Shown here: positions 63,999 to 64,000 of the stretch, in pieces
Layout: each line of letters opens with the position of its first letter
How positions within the stretch are numbered: position 1 is the stretch's first letter
Assembly (NCBI GenBank): GCA_021186555.1
Contig: JAJKFL010000008.1
Span: 13,075,936 to 13,139,935, forward strand
Origin: Reticulitermes speratus
Taxonomy: Eukaryota > Arthropoda > Insecta > Blattodea > Rhinotermitidae
Length of the DNA: 64,000 nucleotides
Direction of reading: 5' to 3'
Made by a program: the position numbers and the translations under genes
The notes under the pieces: generated by a model
Seen by the model: the letters and a program-made list of their open reading frames with translations, nothing else
The model's database searches: none
Told to the model about the DNA's origin: nothing

Positions 63999-64000
63999 AT

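Overview
The window is animal nuclear DNA, almost certainly from an insect with a large, repeat-rich genome. Genes are split by introns, two secreted Yellow/MRJP-family genes are present (a family found mainly in arthropods), and the rest is crowded with tRNA-derived SINEs, 5'-truncated non-LTR retrotransposon ends and Penelope-like remnants. The repeat style and peptide remnants resemble cockroach genomes (a Periplaneta-like blattodean). That assignment is inference from repeat character, not a database result.

Four gene pieces are supported. (1) Minus strand, 13455-14321: the first coding exon of a ubiquitin-specific protease (USP31/USP43-like) with the catalytic Cys box; the rest of the gene lies beyond the left edge. 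(2) Plus strand, 16967-22928: a four-exon gene for a short (344 aa) divergent Yellow-family protein; all joints are phase 0 with GT-AG introns. (3) Plus strand, 31552-32691: an intronless-CDS yellow-g-like gene (379 aa) whose probable promoter (TATA at 29284) and 5' UTR exon lie about 2.2 kb upstream across an intron. (4) Mobile-element coding remnants: a Penelope-type GIY-YIG endonuclease (37722-38153) and a 5'-truncated non-LTR reverse transcriptase (43657-44560, minus).

Region by region: 1-10 kb is repeats and unassigned DNA. 10.3-13.4 kb is a strikingly CpG-poor block abutting the USP exon. 14.3-33 kb is the gene-bearing zone, with repeats in every Yellow intron. 33-64 kb has no host gene I can support and is a graveyard of repeats. 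I name the repeat families locally. LINE-A is a non-LTR 3' end with a (TTAG)n-like tail, about 15 pieces. LINE-B is a second 3' end, 2 copies. SINE-1 starts GATCCCAGTGGCCGCG, 8 copies. SINE-2 carries the box-B-like GGTCCGGGGTTCGA, about 15 copies. SINE-3 carries GGTGGCGCAGTTGGTTGAGG, 4 copies. SINE-4 is a single copy and SINE-E an old degenerate group.

The most interesting non-gene signal is a recurring hairpin, CTGANGAT-stem-GAAACGT, at about a dozen unrelated loci, often as head-to-head inverted pairs that make near-perfect palindromes. It closely resembles the hammerhead-ribozyme core known from Penelope-like elements and retrozymes, with one extra base, and one copy lies directly 3' of the Penelope-type endonuclease. 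A second is a 2.5 kb element at 59.35-61.89 kb with inverted arms of about 540 bp and no recognisable transposase; related solo arms occur at 25.8-26.3 and 30.66-31.0 kb.
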